Source of the DNA: Paracoccus haematequi
Lineage (GTDB): Bacteria; Pseudomonadota; Alphaproteobacteria; Rhodobacterales; Rhodobacteraceae
Assembly: GCF_900631945.1 (NCBI RefSeq)
Contig: NZ_UZWE01000019.1
Span: forward strand, 1 to 64,000
Length of the DNA stretch: 64,000 nucleotides
Reading direction: 5' to 3'
Part shown: positions 1 to 10,919 of the stretch, in pieces
Numbering within the stretch: the stretch's first letter is position 1
Layout of the letters: the number at the start of each line of letters is the position of its first letter
The notes under the pieces: generated by a model
What the model saw: only the letters and a program-made list of their open reading frames with translations
Told to the model about the DNA's origin: nothing
Database searches by the model: none
Translations under genes and position numbers: made by a program

Positions 1-81
1 GCAACCAGTTCGCCATAATGTTCGGCGAGCGCTTCGACGCTTGAGTATCTGAAACCGCATGGAGCCGGTCAGATACACAAA
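1..81. other. Unassigned sequence at left window edge
   Basis: No recognisable gene. On the minus strand one frame reads VEALAEHYGELV, which looks protein-like but matches nothing I can name, and the frame is broken by a stop within 30 codons. It adjoins the palindromic element and the IS66 relic, so it is probably further mobile-element debris that continues outside the window. Confidence 0.3.
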
Positions 82-138
82 GTTCAGGACACTCCCCGGG
101 CAAACAGTCCTCAGGACTGTTTTCTGACCCTCCTCACC
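82..138 (-). repeat. Palindromic insertion element, copy 1 (in IS66 relic)
   Basis: Read on the minus strand the segment begins ggtgagg and ends ctgaac. Its centre (102-122) is a near-perfect hairpin: 10-bp arms aaacagtcct/aggactgttt around one base. It sits exactly where the IS66 TnpC reading frame, still recognisable up to ERILQGFGGILQ, stops matching the family, and it is itself open in that frame. Copy 2 at 860-907 shares both end motifs and the hairpin layout. Boundaries are inferred from the similarity of the two copies. Confidence 0.55.
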
Positions 139-535
139 CTGCAGGATGCCGCCGAAGCCCTGCAAGATCCGCTCGGCATGATGCCCGCCCCGACCGGGCG
201 CATAGGTGAAGGCCACGCCGGTGGTGCCGTGCCGCCCCAAGGGCAGTCATCGCGGGCCAGCGCCCAGAAGTATCCGGTTTGGTCTTTCTCGACCCAGGGT
301 CGAGGACCGGGGCGCGGGTCTTGCCCATGAACAGTTCGGTTGACCGCTTCAGGTTGGCTATCAGCGCGTCATGGACGGGGCGCAGTTCGAAGGCGGCGCG
401 TCCGACCCAATCGGCAAGGGTGGAGCGGTCGAGATCGACGCCCTGACGGCTGTAGATCTGGGCCTGCCGATAGAGCGGCAGATGGTCAGCGTATTTGCTG
501 ACCAGCACATGCACCACCGTCGTTTCGGTCGGCAT
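139..535 (-). pseudogene. IS66-family transposase TnpC, internal fragment
   Basis: The minus-strand reading starts with VHVLVSKYADHLPLYRQAQ and runs through the LDRSTLADWVGRAAFELRP block, typical of the DDE_Tnp_IS66 core domain; complete TnpC proteins are about 500 residues. The frame shifts around 290-300, after VLDPGSRKTKP, and the family sequence continues in another frame to ERILQGFGGILQ near 140. The N-terminal part and the tnpB gene that should separate it from tnpA are missing, so an internal deletion joined tnpA directly to tnpC. Not functional. Confidence 0.8.
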
Positions 536-719
536 GCCGACGCGCCACCTCGTTCATCGTGACACCGGGCACCAGCGTCTCCGCCACCATCCGACCCTTC
601 GCTTCGTCAGACCATCGCCGCTTGGCCGCCGGAGCAGCCAGAAGCTCCACAAACCCGACGGCCTCCATACTGCGCTCCCGATGGACTCCCACTGACACCT
701 CCCGTGCAAATCTCCACAC
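536..719 (-). pseudogene. IS66-family TnpA, N-terminal fragment
   Basis: About 60 residues resemble the start of IS66 OrfA: a KRRWSDEAKGRMVAETL helix-turn-helix followed by GVTMNEVARRH. In intact elements the HTH protein goes on for another 40-70 residues. Here it ends abruptly at ARRH and runs into the TnpC fragment near position 536, which marks the deletion junction. It lies just inside the IS66 terminal repeat at 767-776, as expected for the first gene of the element. Confidence 0.75.
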
Positions 720-766
720 GATAGCGCATCGCAGCTTACCGATTCAGCAGGAAGGTGGGGGCGGAA

Positions 767-776
767 CAGCGCTTAC
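767..776 (-). repeat. IS66 terminal inverted repeat (5' end of element)
   Basis: On the minus strand the sequence starts gtaagcgctg, matching the GTAAGCG start typical of IS66-family ends. It lies upstream of the tnpA fragment at the expected distance. IS481 transposase sequence begins immediately beyond it at 777, so the IS66 copy inserted into an IS481 copy. The other end would lie left of the window. Confidence 0.6.
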
Positions 777-1098
777 GTCGAACTGATCATCGGCTGACCA
801 AGCCCAATCACCCTTGGACCAACGGTCAGGTCGAACGGATGAACCGCACGATCAAGGAGGGTGAGGCGGACCAGGAAACCCTCCGGGGGAGGGTTTCCCC
901 GCTGAACGTCAAACGCTTCCATTACGACAGCCATGACCAACTGCGAGCACATCTGGCGGACTTCATGGCAGCCTACAACTTCGCTCGAAGGCTGAAGACC
1001 CTCGGCGGCCTCACCACATACGAATACATCTGCAGACATCAGAGCCTGACAGATTCATCCTTAACCCGATCCACCAGAGGCGGGGACTGAACAGTTAG
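777..1098 (+). pseudogene. IS481-family transposase, C-terminal fragment
   Basis: The reading DHRLTKPNHPWTNGQVERMNR is the end of an IS481-type DDE integrase core, where the E of VERMNR belongs to the catalytic triad, followed by KRFHYDSHDQLRAHLADFM and AAYNFARRLKTL. The 5' two thirds are absent, cut off by the IS66 end at 776. An in-frame 48-bp palindromic insertion lies at 860-907. A frameshift near 1031-1041 moves the last residues (EPDRFILNPIHQ to GLNS) into the next frame, which stops at 1096-1098. A dead remnant. Confidence 0.8.
860..907 (+). repeat. Palindromic insertion element, copy 2 (in-frame within IS481 relic)
   Basis: A 48-bp segment starting ggtgagg and ending ctgaac adds 16 codons (GEADQETLRGRVSPLN) between IKE and VKRFHYDS, where other IS481 transposases read straight through with one or two residues. 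The core is a hairpin: ggaaaccctcc (874-884), ggg, ggagggtttcc (888-898), perfect over 11 bp. Length is divisible by three, so the frame stays open. It is related to the element at 82-138. Confidence 0.6.
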
Positions 1099-1538
1099 GT
1101 TCAACCAACTCGCGACCGTACAGATCGAGTTCCCTGAAGAGAACAACGAAGGCCCTGAAGATCGGTCGGAATGCGGCCCGGTTGTCACGCCAAAAGTCAG
1201 CGAACGTCTTGAATCGGGAGAGAGCAGGCGCATCAGCCAGATGACCTCGATGTTGCGCCGTGTTTCAATTTACAGGCGCCGGCTGGACCGCACCTTGTTG
1301 AGATACCCGTAGATGTAGAGTTTGAGCAGGTCAGCGGGATTATAGCCTGGCTTACCCGTGGCCTTGCCGCGGACCCGTGCAAACCGCACGCCTCCAGATC
1401 CAGACTATCGACGAATGCTTCGATGAACCGAACAGGATGTCCGGCCCTACATAGTCGTCCACCGACTCGGGGCAAAAGCAAAAGCTGAGATCGGTCACTA
1501 CCTGAGATATGTGCTATGGCTGAGCATATCACCCGCAT
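1099..1538 (-). pseudogene. IS1182-family transposase, N-terminal fragment
   Basis: Three minus-strand frames together rebuild a familiar N-terminus: SDRSQLLLLPESVDDYVG, then PVRFIEAFVDSLDLEA, then NPADLLKLYIYGYLNKVRSSRRL, then RRNIEVIWLMR and, after another shift, AAFRPIFRAFVVLFRELDLYG. There are at least three frameshifts plus an in-frame stop right after RSSRRL, where the family has Glu (gaa changed to taa). The fragment ends at 1099 against the IS481 relic. Intact members are about 450-480 residues, so less than a third remains. Confidence 0.75.
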
Positions 1539-1583
1539 CGATGTCAGGGAATCCTACAGGCGTTTTGACACGGTCTGGCTTCT

Positions 1584-2072
1584 CTACCGCAACCACCCCT
1601 CGAACGCCGCCAGCACCTCCTCGTACACCCCGCGCTTGAAGGGCACGATGTTTTCCAGCAGCGCCGCCGCGGGCATCCAGCGCCATTCCTGGAATTCGGG
1701 GTGATCCGTGTCGATGCGGATGTCGGAGTCCGCGCCCAGAAACCGCATCAGCACCCATTTCTGGCGCTGCCCGCCATACCGGCCCTTCCAGACCTTGCCC
1801 AGCAGTTCCGGCGGCAGGTCGTAATAGACCCAGTCCGGGGTTTCGCCCAGAACCTCGACCTTGTCGGCGGGAAGGCCGGTTTCCTCGGCCAGTTCGCGAA
1901 GGGCGGCCTGGCGGGGATCCTCGCCCTTGTCGATGCCGCCCTGGGGCATCTGCCAAGCGCCGGGCATGTCGATGCGCTGGCCCGCGAAGACCAGCCCCTC
2001 GGGGTTGATCAGCACCACCCCCGCGCAGGGCCGATAGGGCAGCCCGCCCGGTCCCGCGCGCCTGTCAGCCAT
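1584..2072 (-). CDS. rppH: RNA pyrophosphohydrolase (Nudix)
   Basis: 162 residues, normal length for alphaproteobacterial RppH. The Nudix box is complete at residues 45-67 (GGIDKGE, seven residues, RELAEETGL), and the RppH-specific start [14 protein letters not shown] and the [10 protein letters not shown] context are present. It removes pyrophosphate from triphosphorylated RNA 5' ends and so opens mRNAs to RNase E; dinucleoside polyphosphates may also be substrates. The start codon overlaps the end of ctpA by 8 bp, placing it last in the gpmI-envC-ctpA-rppH operon. IS debris follows its stop, so its 3' flank is the boundary of the accessory patch. Confidence 0.93.
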   Translation of the reverse strand: MADRRAGPGGLPYRPCAGVVLINPEGLVFAGQRIDMPGAWQMPQGGIDKGEDPRQAALRELAEETGLPADKVEVLGETPDWVYYDLPPELLGKVWKGRYGGQRQKWVLMRFLGADSDIRIDTDHPEFQEWRWMPAAALLENIVPFKRGVYEEVLAAFEGWLR

Positions 2073-3495
2073 TCGTGTTCGAGGCCCCGGTCCCTTCGGT
2101 TCCCGAACCCTCGCCGGTCACGGCGGGGGTCGCCTCGGCGGGCACCTGGCCCGCCTTGAAGTCGACCGCCGCGAGCCCCTTGAGGATGTCCACGGCATAG
2201 GCCAGCTGGTAATCCTCTTGCCGCAGCTTGGCGGTGGCCTCGACCTCGGCGGCTTCCTGTTCGATCTGCTGCTTTTCGTCGTCGCTGACCGAATCGTTGT
2301 TCAGCGCGCCGCGCAGGTCGGCCTCGGAGCGGCCGAAATTCGACTGGCTGCGGGGCGCTTCCTCGTCCTCTTCCGAGGCGGGCGGGGGCGAGGGCTGGGC
2401 CACCAGGATGTCGGGCTGGATGCCCAGCGACTGGATCGACCGGCCGGACGGCGTGTAATAGCGCGCGGTGGTCAGCCGGATCGCGCTGTCGGCCGTGACC
2501 GGCATCACCGTCTGGACCGACCCCTTGCCGAAGGTCTTTTCCCCCACCACGATGGCGCGGCGGTGGTCCTGCAAGGCGCCCGCGACGATTTCCGACGCGC
2601 TGGCCGAACCGCCATTGGTCAGGACGACCATCGGCTTGCCTTGGGCCAAGTCGCCCGGCTCGGCGTTCCAGCGTTCGCTTTCCTCAGGGTTGCGGCCGCG
2701 GGTGCTGACGATTTCGCCCGCGTCCAGGAAAGCGTCGGACACGCTGATCGCCTGGTTCAGCAAACCGCCGGGATTGTTGCGCAGATCCAGGACGAAGCCG
2801 GTCACCTTGTCGATGCCGCCCGCCTCTTTGACCGCCTTGTCCAGTTCGGATTTCAGCGTCTCATAGGTCTCGTCGTTGAAGGTCGAGACGCGCAGGACGA
2901 CCGATTTCCCCTCGATCCGGGTCTTGACGACCGTCAGCTTGATCGTGTCGCGGGTCATGGTCAGGTCGAACGGCTCGGTCTCGCCCTCGCGCAGGATGGT
3001 GACGGTGATCTCGGATCCGATGGGGCCGCGCATCATGTCCACGGCCTGATCCAGCGTCAGGCCCATCAGCGATTCCCCGTTCACATGGGTGATGAAGTCC
3101 CCGGACTTGACGCCCGCCTGGGCGGCGGGGGTGTCGTCGATGGGGCTGACGACCTTGACCAGCCCCTCCTCCTGGCTGACCTCGATCCCCAGGCCGCCGA
3201 AGCTTCCGCGGGTTTGGGTCTGCATGTCCTCGTAATCGCTGGCGGCCAGAAAGCTGGAATGCGGGTCCAGCGAGGTCAGCATCCCGTTGATCGCGGCCTC
3301 GATCAGTTCCTTGTCGTCGGGCGCCTCGACGTAATCGGCGCGGACCCGCTCGAAGACGTTGCCGAACAGTTCAAGCTGTTCATAGATCGAGGCGTTGGAG
3401 CCGGTTTCCTGGGCCACCAGCGGCCCTGCGATCTGGGTGGTCAACAGCGCGCCGGCCAGAACGCCGCCCACCCCTGCGATCAGATAATGTTTCAT
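2065..3495 (-). CDS. ctpA: Carboxyl-terminal processing protease, S41 family
   Basis: 476 residues. An N-terminal membrane anchor or signal segment ([16 protein letters not shown]) is followed by a PDZ domain at about residues 95-170 ([26 protein letters not shown]) and the S41 protease core. The catalytic pair is Ser 299 in SASASE and Lys 324 in FGKGS, 25 residues apart as in E. coli Prc. A Pro/Glu-rich tail follows. It is a periplasmic protease that trims the C-termini of envelope proteins, probably including murein hydrolases. I chose the ATG at 3493-3495, preceded by aggaaagg, over an in-frame TTG at 3516 that would overlap envC. Operon with envC upstream and rppH downstream. Confidence 0.92.
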   Translation of the reverse strand: MKHYLIAGVGGVLAGALLTTQIAGPLVAQETGSNASIYEQLELFGNVFERVRADYVEAPDDKELIEAAINGMLTSLDPHSSFLAASDYEDMQTQTRGSFGGLGIEVSQEEGLVKVVSPIDDTPAAQAGVKSGDFITHVNGESLMGLTLDQAVDMMRGPIGSEITVTILREGETEPFDLTMTRDTIKLTVVKTRIEGKSVVLRVSTFNDETYETLKSELDKAVKEAGGIDKVTGFVLDLRNNPGGLLNQAISVSDAFLDAGEIVSTRGRNPEESERWNAEPGDLAQGKPMVVLTNGGSASASEIVAGALQDHRRAIVVGEKTFGKGSVQTVMPVTADSAIRLTTARYYTPSGRSIQSLGIQPDILVAQPSPPPASEEDEEAPRSQSNFGRSEADLRGALNNDSVSDDEKQQIEQEAAEVEATAKLRQEDYQLAYAVDILKGLAAVDFKAGQVPAEATPAVTGEGSGTEGTGASNTNG

Positions 3496-3512
3496 GACGG
3501 CCTTTCCTGCCT

Positions 3513-4688
3513 TCAATCCTGTTCAGGCTCCACGACGGGATTCAGCACGAACCAGTCCGCCGGGTCCAGAGTTTCCTGTCCCTTGCGCAATTCCAGATAC
3601 AGGGATTCGGTCCGCCCTGCATTGCCGCCGATGGCGGCATCGGTCACGAATTGCGCGCCGAATTCCTGCGCCGGCGCCTCGGTCCCGCCCATCAGGCCCA
3701 GGGGATCGCCCGCTTGCAGCACGTCGCCCACCTCTCCGAACACCTGCGACATGCCCGCGAAGACCAGAAGATACCCGCGCGCGGGTTCGACGATCATCAC
3801 ATTGCCGTAATCCAGCAACGGCCCGCGATAGCGGATGGTGGCGGGCCAGGGGGTGGTGACAAGGGCGGCGGGCGGCGTGGCGATCACCCAGCCGGGCCGT
3901 TCGACCCCGGCGGCATCGGGCTGGTCGTAAAGGCGCAGGATGGTCCCCACCACCGGCAGCGGCAGGGCGCCGCGCGCGCCTTCGAAATCCTCCATCGGCG
4001 GGCCGACATCCATCTGGACCTTGGCGACCCCGGCGGCGAATTCGTCCAGCGACTGCGCCGCGTCGCGCAGCTTCTGCAACTCGGCGGGCGCATCGGCGAA
4101 GCGCACCGGCAGGCTGGAGCGGTCGGTGACCGCGCTTGCCAGCAGCCGGCGCGCCTCTTGCACGGATGCCAGCCCCGCGCCCAGCATCTGTGCCGCGCCG
4201 GCCTGCAAGTCGCGCACGGTGGCGATTTCGGCCAGGTCGTCCTGCAACCGTTCGGCCTCGGCCCGCAGGCCGGGGGTGACATCGGCCAGGACCATGCCAG
4301 AGCGCGCATTGGCCAGCGCCCCCGCCGGATGCAGCAGCAGGGTGGTTTCGGGCGCCTGTTGCAGCGCCGTCATCGCCCCCAGGACCGAGGCCAGCCGCCC
4401 GCGCTGCGATTCGAAGCGGGCGCGCAGATCGGCCTCGCGCGCGCTGGCCTGGCGCAACCCGTCGCGCAGCGCGGACAGCCCCAGTTCATAGCCCCGGATC
4501 ACCTCGGTCAGGGCCGTCACCTGGTCGTCGGCGGACACGGCATCGGCCAGCTTGGCCACGGCGGCGCGCAACTGGGCGGCGGCGTCCTGCGCCTCGGCCA
4601 CGGCGGCCGTGACCGAGGGCTGGGGTTCCTGGGCCGATCCGGGCGCGGCGATCAGCGCGGCAAGCGCCAGAGAGCGGAGAAGCTTCAT
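3513..4688 (-). CDS. envC: EnvC-like murein hydrolase activator
   Basis: 391 residues with a signal peptide (LLRSLALAALIAAPGSA), a long coiled-coil region to about residue 240 rich in Ala, Glu and Gln, and a C-terminal LytM/M23-type domain. The domain is degenerate: where active M23 peptidases have a zinc-binding HxH in the YGHL strand it reads YLLVFAGM. That is the hallmark of EnvC/NlpD-type activators, which switch on amidases at the division site rather than cutting peptidoglycan themselves. The start ATG overlaps the gpmI stop as ATGA. Lying between gpmI and ctpA is the standard alphaproteobacterial arrangement. Confidence 0.85.
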   Translation of the reverse strand: MKLLRSLALAALIAAPGSAQEPQPSVTAAVAEAQDAAAQLRAAVAKLADAVSADDQVTALTEVIRGYELGLSALRDGLRQASAREADLRARFESQRGRLASVLGAMTALQQAPETTLLLHPAGALANARSGMVLADVTPGLRAEAERLQDDLAEIATVRDLQAGAAQMLGAGLASVQEARRLLASAVTDRSSLPVRFADAPAELQKLRDAAQSLDEFAAGVAKVQMDVGPPMEDFEGARGALPLPVVGTILRLYDQPDAAGVERPGWVIATPPAALVTTPWPATIRYRGPLLDYGNVMIVEPARGYLLVFAGMSQVFGEVGDVLQAGDPLGLMGGTEAPAQEFGAQFVTDAAIGGNAGRTESLYLELRKGQETLDPADWFVLNPVVEPEQD

Positions 4689-6202
4689 GCGGTCTCGATC
4701 AGGCTTTCGCCGGTCATCTCGGCGGGCTTGCCCAGGCCCATCAGGTCCAGGACGGTGGGCGCCAGATCGGCCAGCCGCCCGCTGCGCAGGCGCGCGCCTG
4801 CCGGACCGCCATAGACGATCACCGGCACCGGGTTGGTGGTGTGCGCGGTATGCGGTCCGCCGGTCACCGGGTCGATCATGGTTTCGCAATTGCCGTGATC
4901 CGCGCAGACCACCGCCGCGCCGCCGACGCGATCCAGCGCCTCCAGCATCCGGCCCAGGCCGCGATCCACCGCCTCGCAGGCCAGCATGGCGGCGGGCAGG
5001 CTGCCGGTATGGCCCACCATGTCGGGATTGGCGAAGTTCACCACGATCAGGTCATAGCCCGCGCCGATCACCTGAACCAGCTTGTCGGCCACCTGATCGG
5101 CGGCCATCTCGGGTGCCAGGTCATAGGTCGCCACCTTGGGGCTGGCGGGCATGAAACGATCCTCGCCCGGTTCGGGGGCTTCCTTGCCGCCGTTCAGGAA
5201 GAAGGTGACATGGGGGTATTTCTCGGTCTCGGCCAGGCGGAACTGGCGCAGGCCCTTGGCCGCGACCCAGGCGCCCAGCGTATTGACCACCTGCCGCTTG
5301 GGATAGGCGGCGGCCATATATTCGTCGTGGCGGGTGCTGTAATCGACCATGCCCAGCAGCGCCGCCCATTCGGGACGGTCTCCGGTGTCGAACTGGTCGA
5401 AGGCGGGATCGGCCAGGGCGGTCAGGATCTCCCGCGCCCGGTCGGCCCGGAAATTGAGGCAGAAGAACCCGTCCCCGTCCATCGCGCCGTTATAGCCGTC
5501 GATGATGAAGGGCTGGATGAATTCGTCGGTCTCGCCGCGCGCATAGGCCATGGTGACAGCCAGATCGGCCGACAGTGCGGGTTCCCCCTGGCCCGCGACG
5601 ATGGCGCGATAGGCGCGCTCGATCCGTTCCCAGCGGTTGTCGCGATCCATCGCGTAATAGCGCCCGATCACCGTGCCGATCCGCGCCCCCTCGGGCAGGC
5701 TGCCCTGCAATTCGGTGACGAAGCCCATGGCCGATTGCGGCGGCACGTCGCGGCCGTCGGTGATGGCGTGCAGCACCACCGGCACCCCGGCGGCGGCGAT
5801 GGCGCGGACGGCGGCCTGGACATGGACCACATGGCCATGCACGCCGCCGTCCGAGACGATGCCCATCAGATGCGCCGTGCCGCCGGTCGCGCGCAGCCGT
5901 TCCACGAATCGGACCAGCCCTTCGTTGCCCACGAAGCTGCCGTCCTCGATCGCCAGGTCGATCTGGCCCAGATCCATGGCGACGACCCGGCCCGCGCCGA
6001 TATTGGTGTGGCCGACCTCGGAATTGCCCATCTGGCCGCGCGGCAGGCCCACGTCGGGGCCGAAGGTCGTCAGCGTGGCATGGGGGCAGCTGCGCATCAG
6101 CCGGTCGAAATTCGGCGTCGCGGCCTGGTCGGGCGCGCTTTGTTCGGGCCGGTCGGAGATGCCCCAGCCGTCAAGGATGCACAGGACCACAGGTTTCGTC
6201 AT
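4685..6202 (-). CDS. gpmI: 2,3-bisphosphoglycerate-independent phosphoglycerate mutase
   Basis: 505 residues, full length. It starts with VVLCILDGWG, the metal-binding Asp of the alkaline-phosphatase superfamily, and has the phospho-acceptor Ser 61 in GQMGNSEVGHTNIGAG. Later metal ligands are in HTGSLPAAMLACEAVD and CADHGNCE. It interconverts 3- and 2-phosphoglycerate in glycolysis and gluconeogenesis using Mn. The ATG at 6200-6202 matches the family start (MTKPVVL); the frame continues 36 codons further upstream, but that extension is Arg-rich and runs into the repeat between gpmI and rlmH. Confidence 0.95.
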   Translation of the reverse strand: MTKPVVLCILDGWGISDRPEQSAPDQAATPNFDRLMRSCPHATLTTFGPDVGLPRGQMGNSEVGHTNIGAGRVVAMDLGQIDLAIEDGSFVGNEGLVRFVERLRATGGTAHLMGIVSDGGVHGHVVHVQAAVRAIAAAGVPVVLHAITDGRDVPPQSAMGFVTELQGSLPEGARIGTVIGRYYAMDRDNRWERIERAYRAIVAGQGEPALSADLAVTMAYARGETDEFIQPFIIDGYNGAMDGDGFFCLNFRADRAREILTALADPAFDQFDTGDRPEWAALLGMVDYSTRHDEYMAAAYPKRQVVNTLGAWVAAKGLRQFRLAETEKYPHVTFFLNGGKEAPEPGEDRFMPASPKVATYDLAPEMAADQVADKLVQVIGAGYDLIVVNFANPDMVGHTGSLPAAMLACEAVDRGLGRMLEALDRVGGAAVVCADHGNCETMIDPVTGGPHTAHTTNPVPVIVYGGPAGARLRSGRLADLAPTVLDLMGLGKPAEMTGESLIETA

Positions 6203-6319
6203 ATCGTCCCTCGGGGATGGTTTGCGCCTTGTTACGCCTGTGCGGCGCTTGCGGCAACCGCAAGGCCGGGGGCGCTTCGCCCCCCGGACCCCCCGAGGAT
6301 ATTTGGGCAAAGAAGAAGA
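6203..6319. repeat. Intergenic repeat ending tatttgggcaaagaagaag
   Basis: Between gpmI and rlmH lies an imperfect GC hairpin (ccgggggcg, then cgccccccgg at about 6265-6290) followed by gaggatatttgggcaaagaagaag. The 19-bp tail recurs exactly at about 49307-49325, where it forms codons of a Nudix gene. From memory, similar GC hairpin plus atatttgggc tails recur in many Rhodobacteraceae genomes. Role unknown; it could act as a terminator or RNA processing site in the rlmH-gpmI transcript. Confidence 0.5.
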
Positions 6320-6787
6320 TCATTCGCGGTGATAGGGCGATCCGGCCAGGATGGTGGCGGCGCGATAGAGCTGTTCCGCCAGCATCACGCGGACCAGCAT
6401 GTGCGGCCAGACCATCCGGCCCAGGCTGATCTGCCAGTCGGCGCGGGCGCGCAGCGACGGATCCAGCCCGTCCGCGCCGCCGATCACGAAACAGAGATCG
6501 CGGGCCTGATCGCGGTATCCCGCCAGCCGCCCCGCGAAGTCCGGCGACGTGGGCTGCTCGCCGCGTTCGTCCATCACCACAAGCGCCGCGCCCGGAGGGA
6601 TGGCGCGGGACAGAAGCTCGGCCTCGGCGGACATGCCGCCGCCGCGCTTGTCCTCGACCTCGTGGAGGGCGACGGGGGGCAGGCCAAGGCTGCGGCCGGT
6701 CCTGGCGAAACGGTCGAGGTAATCCGCCACCATCGCCGCCTCGGGGCCTTTGCGCAGCCGTCCGACCGCGGCGATGTCGATCCGCAT
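6320..6787 (-). CDS. rlmH: 23S rRNA (pseudouridine1915-N3)-methyltransferase
   Basis: 155 residues, the normal SPOUT-class length. It has MDERG, the SAM-binding knot loop LCFVIGGADGL around residues 98-107, and the typical C-terminus ending PYHRE. It methylates N3 of pseudouridine 1915 in helix 69 of assembled 70S ribosomes. It lies 15 bp after rsfS and shares its transcript, an old and widespread pairing of ribosome-maturation genes. Confidence 0.95.
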   Translation of the reverse strand: MRIDIAAVGRLRKGPEAAMVADYLDRFARTGRSLGLPPVALHEVEDKRGGGMSAEAELLSRAIPPGAALVVMDERGEQPTSPDFAGRLAGYRDQARDLCFVIGGADGLDPSLRARADWQISLGRMVWPHMLVRVMLAEQLYRAATILAGSPYHRE

Positions 6788-6802
6788 GGCGTCCCGCCCG
6801 GC

Positions 6803-7225
6803 CTAATGCGCGGGGCGGGCCTGGTCGCGCCCGCGGCTGAGCGCGTCTGCGGGCATCCACATCTTCTCGAGCTGGTAGAATTCGCGCACTTCGGGGCGGA
6901 AGACATGGACGATGACATCATCGGTGTCGATCAGCACCCAGTCGCCGGTATCCTTGCCCTCGATCCGGGGGGTGCGGCCGGTGATCTGCTTCATCCGCTC
7001 GGCCAGCTTTTCGGCGATGGCGCCGACCTGGCGCGCGCTGCGGCCCGATGCGATCACCATGTGATCCGCCATGGCCGACCGGCCGCGCAGGTCGATCGTG
7101 ACGATGTCCTCGGCCTTGTCGTCGTCGAGCGAGGACAGGATGCGGTCAAGAATCTGGTCGCTGGTCAGATCCTGCGCCGCGGGGATCGCTGCCGGCCCCG
7201 TGGCCGGCGAGACGTCTTGTGACAG
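6803..7225 (-). CDS. rsfS: Ribosomal silencing factor RsfS, apparent CTG start
   Basis: 140 residues if begun at the CTG at 7223-7225. The RsfS core is clear: DQILDRILSSLDDDKAED, IVTIDLRGRSAMADHMV, ASGRSARQVGAIAEKL, GDWVLIDTDDVIVHVF and REFYQLEKMW. RsfS binds uL14 and blocks subunit joining in starvation. The first ATG (7072) would remove the family's N-terminal third. Upstream of it the frame has no ATG, GTG or TTG before an in-frame TGA. The first sense codons after that TGA are ACC then CTG, and a strong ggagg lies 8 bp upstream of the CTG. I infer CTG initiation; a sequencing error is the alternative. Confidence 0.85.
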   Translation of the reverse strand: MSQDVSPATGPAAIPAAQDLTSDQILDRILSSLDDDKAEDIVTIDLRGRSAMADHMVIASGRSARQVGAIAEKLAERMKQITGRTPRIEGKDTGDWVLIDTDDVIVHVFRPEVREFYQLEKMWMPADALSRGRDQARPAH

Positions 7226-7547
7226 GGTTCAATCCTCCGGTCAGCGCGCCGATCGCCCCCGGCGCAGGGGATGGATCAAAGATAGCAACTTTTCAGGCCA
7301 TCTCAATGTTCCCGGTCCGATTCCCGTCCTTGTAGCAGGGCTTGTCGGCAATATTGCGTCAAGGGGCAAACAAGATTAGAACAGGCGCATGTCCGGGTTC
7401 ATCTATTTCGACATCCATGACCGCGCCCGCCTGCCCTCGCGATTCTTCGGCGAAGCAAACTGCGTGACGGCGCGACTGTGACGGGCTGCGGTCCTGCCGC
7501 AGCCGCCTGTCCGTCATGATCTCATCACAGCCGAAAGCCAAACAGCC
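7226..7547 (+). promoter_or_regulatory. Divergent rsfS/leuC intergenic region with small ORF and hairpin
   Basis: No established gene in 322 bp. On the plus strand 7389-7481 is an open 30-codon frame (MSGFIYFDIHDRARL to CVTARL) that ends 2 bp before a strong hairpin: ggctgcgg, tcctg, ccgcagcc at 7484-7504. leuC begins 43 bp further on. A weak promoter candidate is ttgcgt (7354), 17 bp, tagaac (7377), which would start transcription at about the small ATG. The layout resembles a leader-peptide attenuator, but the peptide has only two Leu codons, so this is speculative. Confidence 0.3.
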
Positions 7548-8984
<1,437 letters not shown>

Positions 8985-8995
8985 GGAACCCGATC

Positions 8996-9601
8996 ATGGA
9001 CAAGTTCACCACCCTGACCGGGATCGCGGCGCCGATGCCGCTGGTCAATATCGACACCGACATGATCATCCCGAAACAGTTCCTCAAGACGATCCAGCGG
9101 TCGGGCCTGGGGGTCAATCTGTTCGACGAACTGCGCTATGACCGCGAGGGCAACGAGCTGCCGGATTTCGTGCTGAACCAGCCGGCCTACCGGCAGGCCG
9201 AGATCATCGTGGCCGGGGACAATTTCGGCTGCGGATCGTCGCGCGAACACGCGCCCTGGGCGCTGCTGGATTTCGGGATCCGCTGCGTGATCTCGACCAG
9301 CTTCGCCGACATCTTCTTCAACAACTGCTTCAAGAACGGCATCCTGCCCATCGTCCTGCCCCAGGACGCCGTGGACGTGCTGATGGAGGATGCGCAGAAG
9401 GGCGCCAATGCCCGGATGACCGTGGATCTGGAAAACCAGACCGTCACCACATCGGACGGGGTGGCGTTCCAGTTCGATGTCGATCCGTTCCGCAAGCATT
9501 GCCTGCTGAACGGGCTGGACGATATCGGGCTGACCATGGAAAAGGCGCCCCGCATCGAAAGCTATGAAACGCAGATGGCGCAGGCCCGGCCCTGGGTCTG
9601 A
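8996..9601 (+). CDS. leuD: 3-isopropylmalate dehydratase, small subunit
   Basis: 201 residues, standard length. It has the swivel-domain motifs [16 protein letters not shown] near the N-terminus and [17 protein letters not shown], which bind substrate and pair with LeuC. The start ATG follows leuC by 11 bp with a modest aaggaa site, so the two are co-expressed in equal amounts. A longer in-frame reading extends 222 bp upstream into leuC but has no family similarity. Confidence 0.97.
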   Translation: MDKFTTLTGIAAPMPLVNIDTDMIIPKQFLKTIQRSGLGVNLFDELRYDREGNELPDFVLNQPAYRQAEIIVAGDNFGCGSSREHAPWALLDFGIRCVISTSFADIFFNNCFKNGILPIVLPQDAVDVLMEDAQKGANARMTVDLENQTVTTSDGVAFQFDVDPFRKHCLLNGLDDIGLTMEKAPRIESYETQMAQARPWV

Positions 9602-9619
9602 GCCGAGGGCCTGAAAAGG

Positions 9620-9643
9620 CCCCGCCATGCGTGGATGGCGGGG
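9620..9643. terminator. Hairpin between leuD and ccrM
   Basis: Perfect 9-bp stem ccccgccat/atggcgggg with a 6-base loop. On the minus strand it is followed by ccttttc, so it probably terminates ccrM; on the plus strand it lies 18 bp after leuD with no T-run. Confidence 0.65.
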
Positions 9644-9698
9644 CAAGGGGGTTCCCCTCGATGGCGGCAGCCTGGGGGGAACCTGGCGAACCGTGGCC

Positions 9699-10917
<1,219 letters not shown>

Positions 10918-10919
<2 letters not shown>

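Noticed and set aside
2218..3810. A 530-codon plus-strand reading over ctpA and envC
   Set aside because: Shadow of ctpA: no family similarity and antisense to the S41 catalytic region.
4841..7222. A 793-codon plus-strand reading over gpmI, rlmH and rsfS
   Set aside because: His/Ala/Gly-rich with no domain, no ribosome site, and antisense to three well-supported genes.
7389..7481. A classical leucine attenuator leader peptide upstream of leuC
   Set aside because: It has only two Leu codons, not a run, so the simple model does not fit. It is kept only as a low-interest finding.
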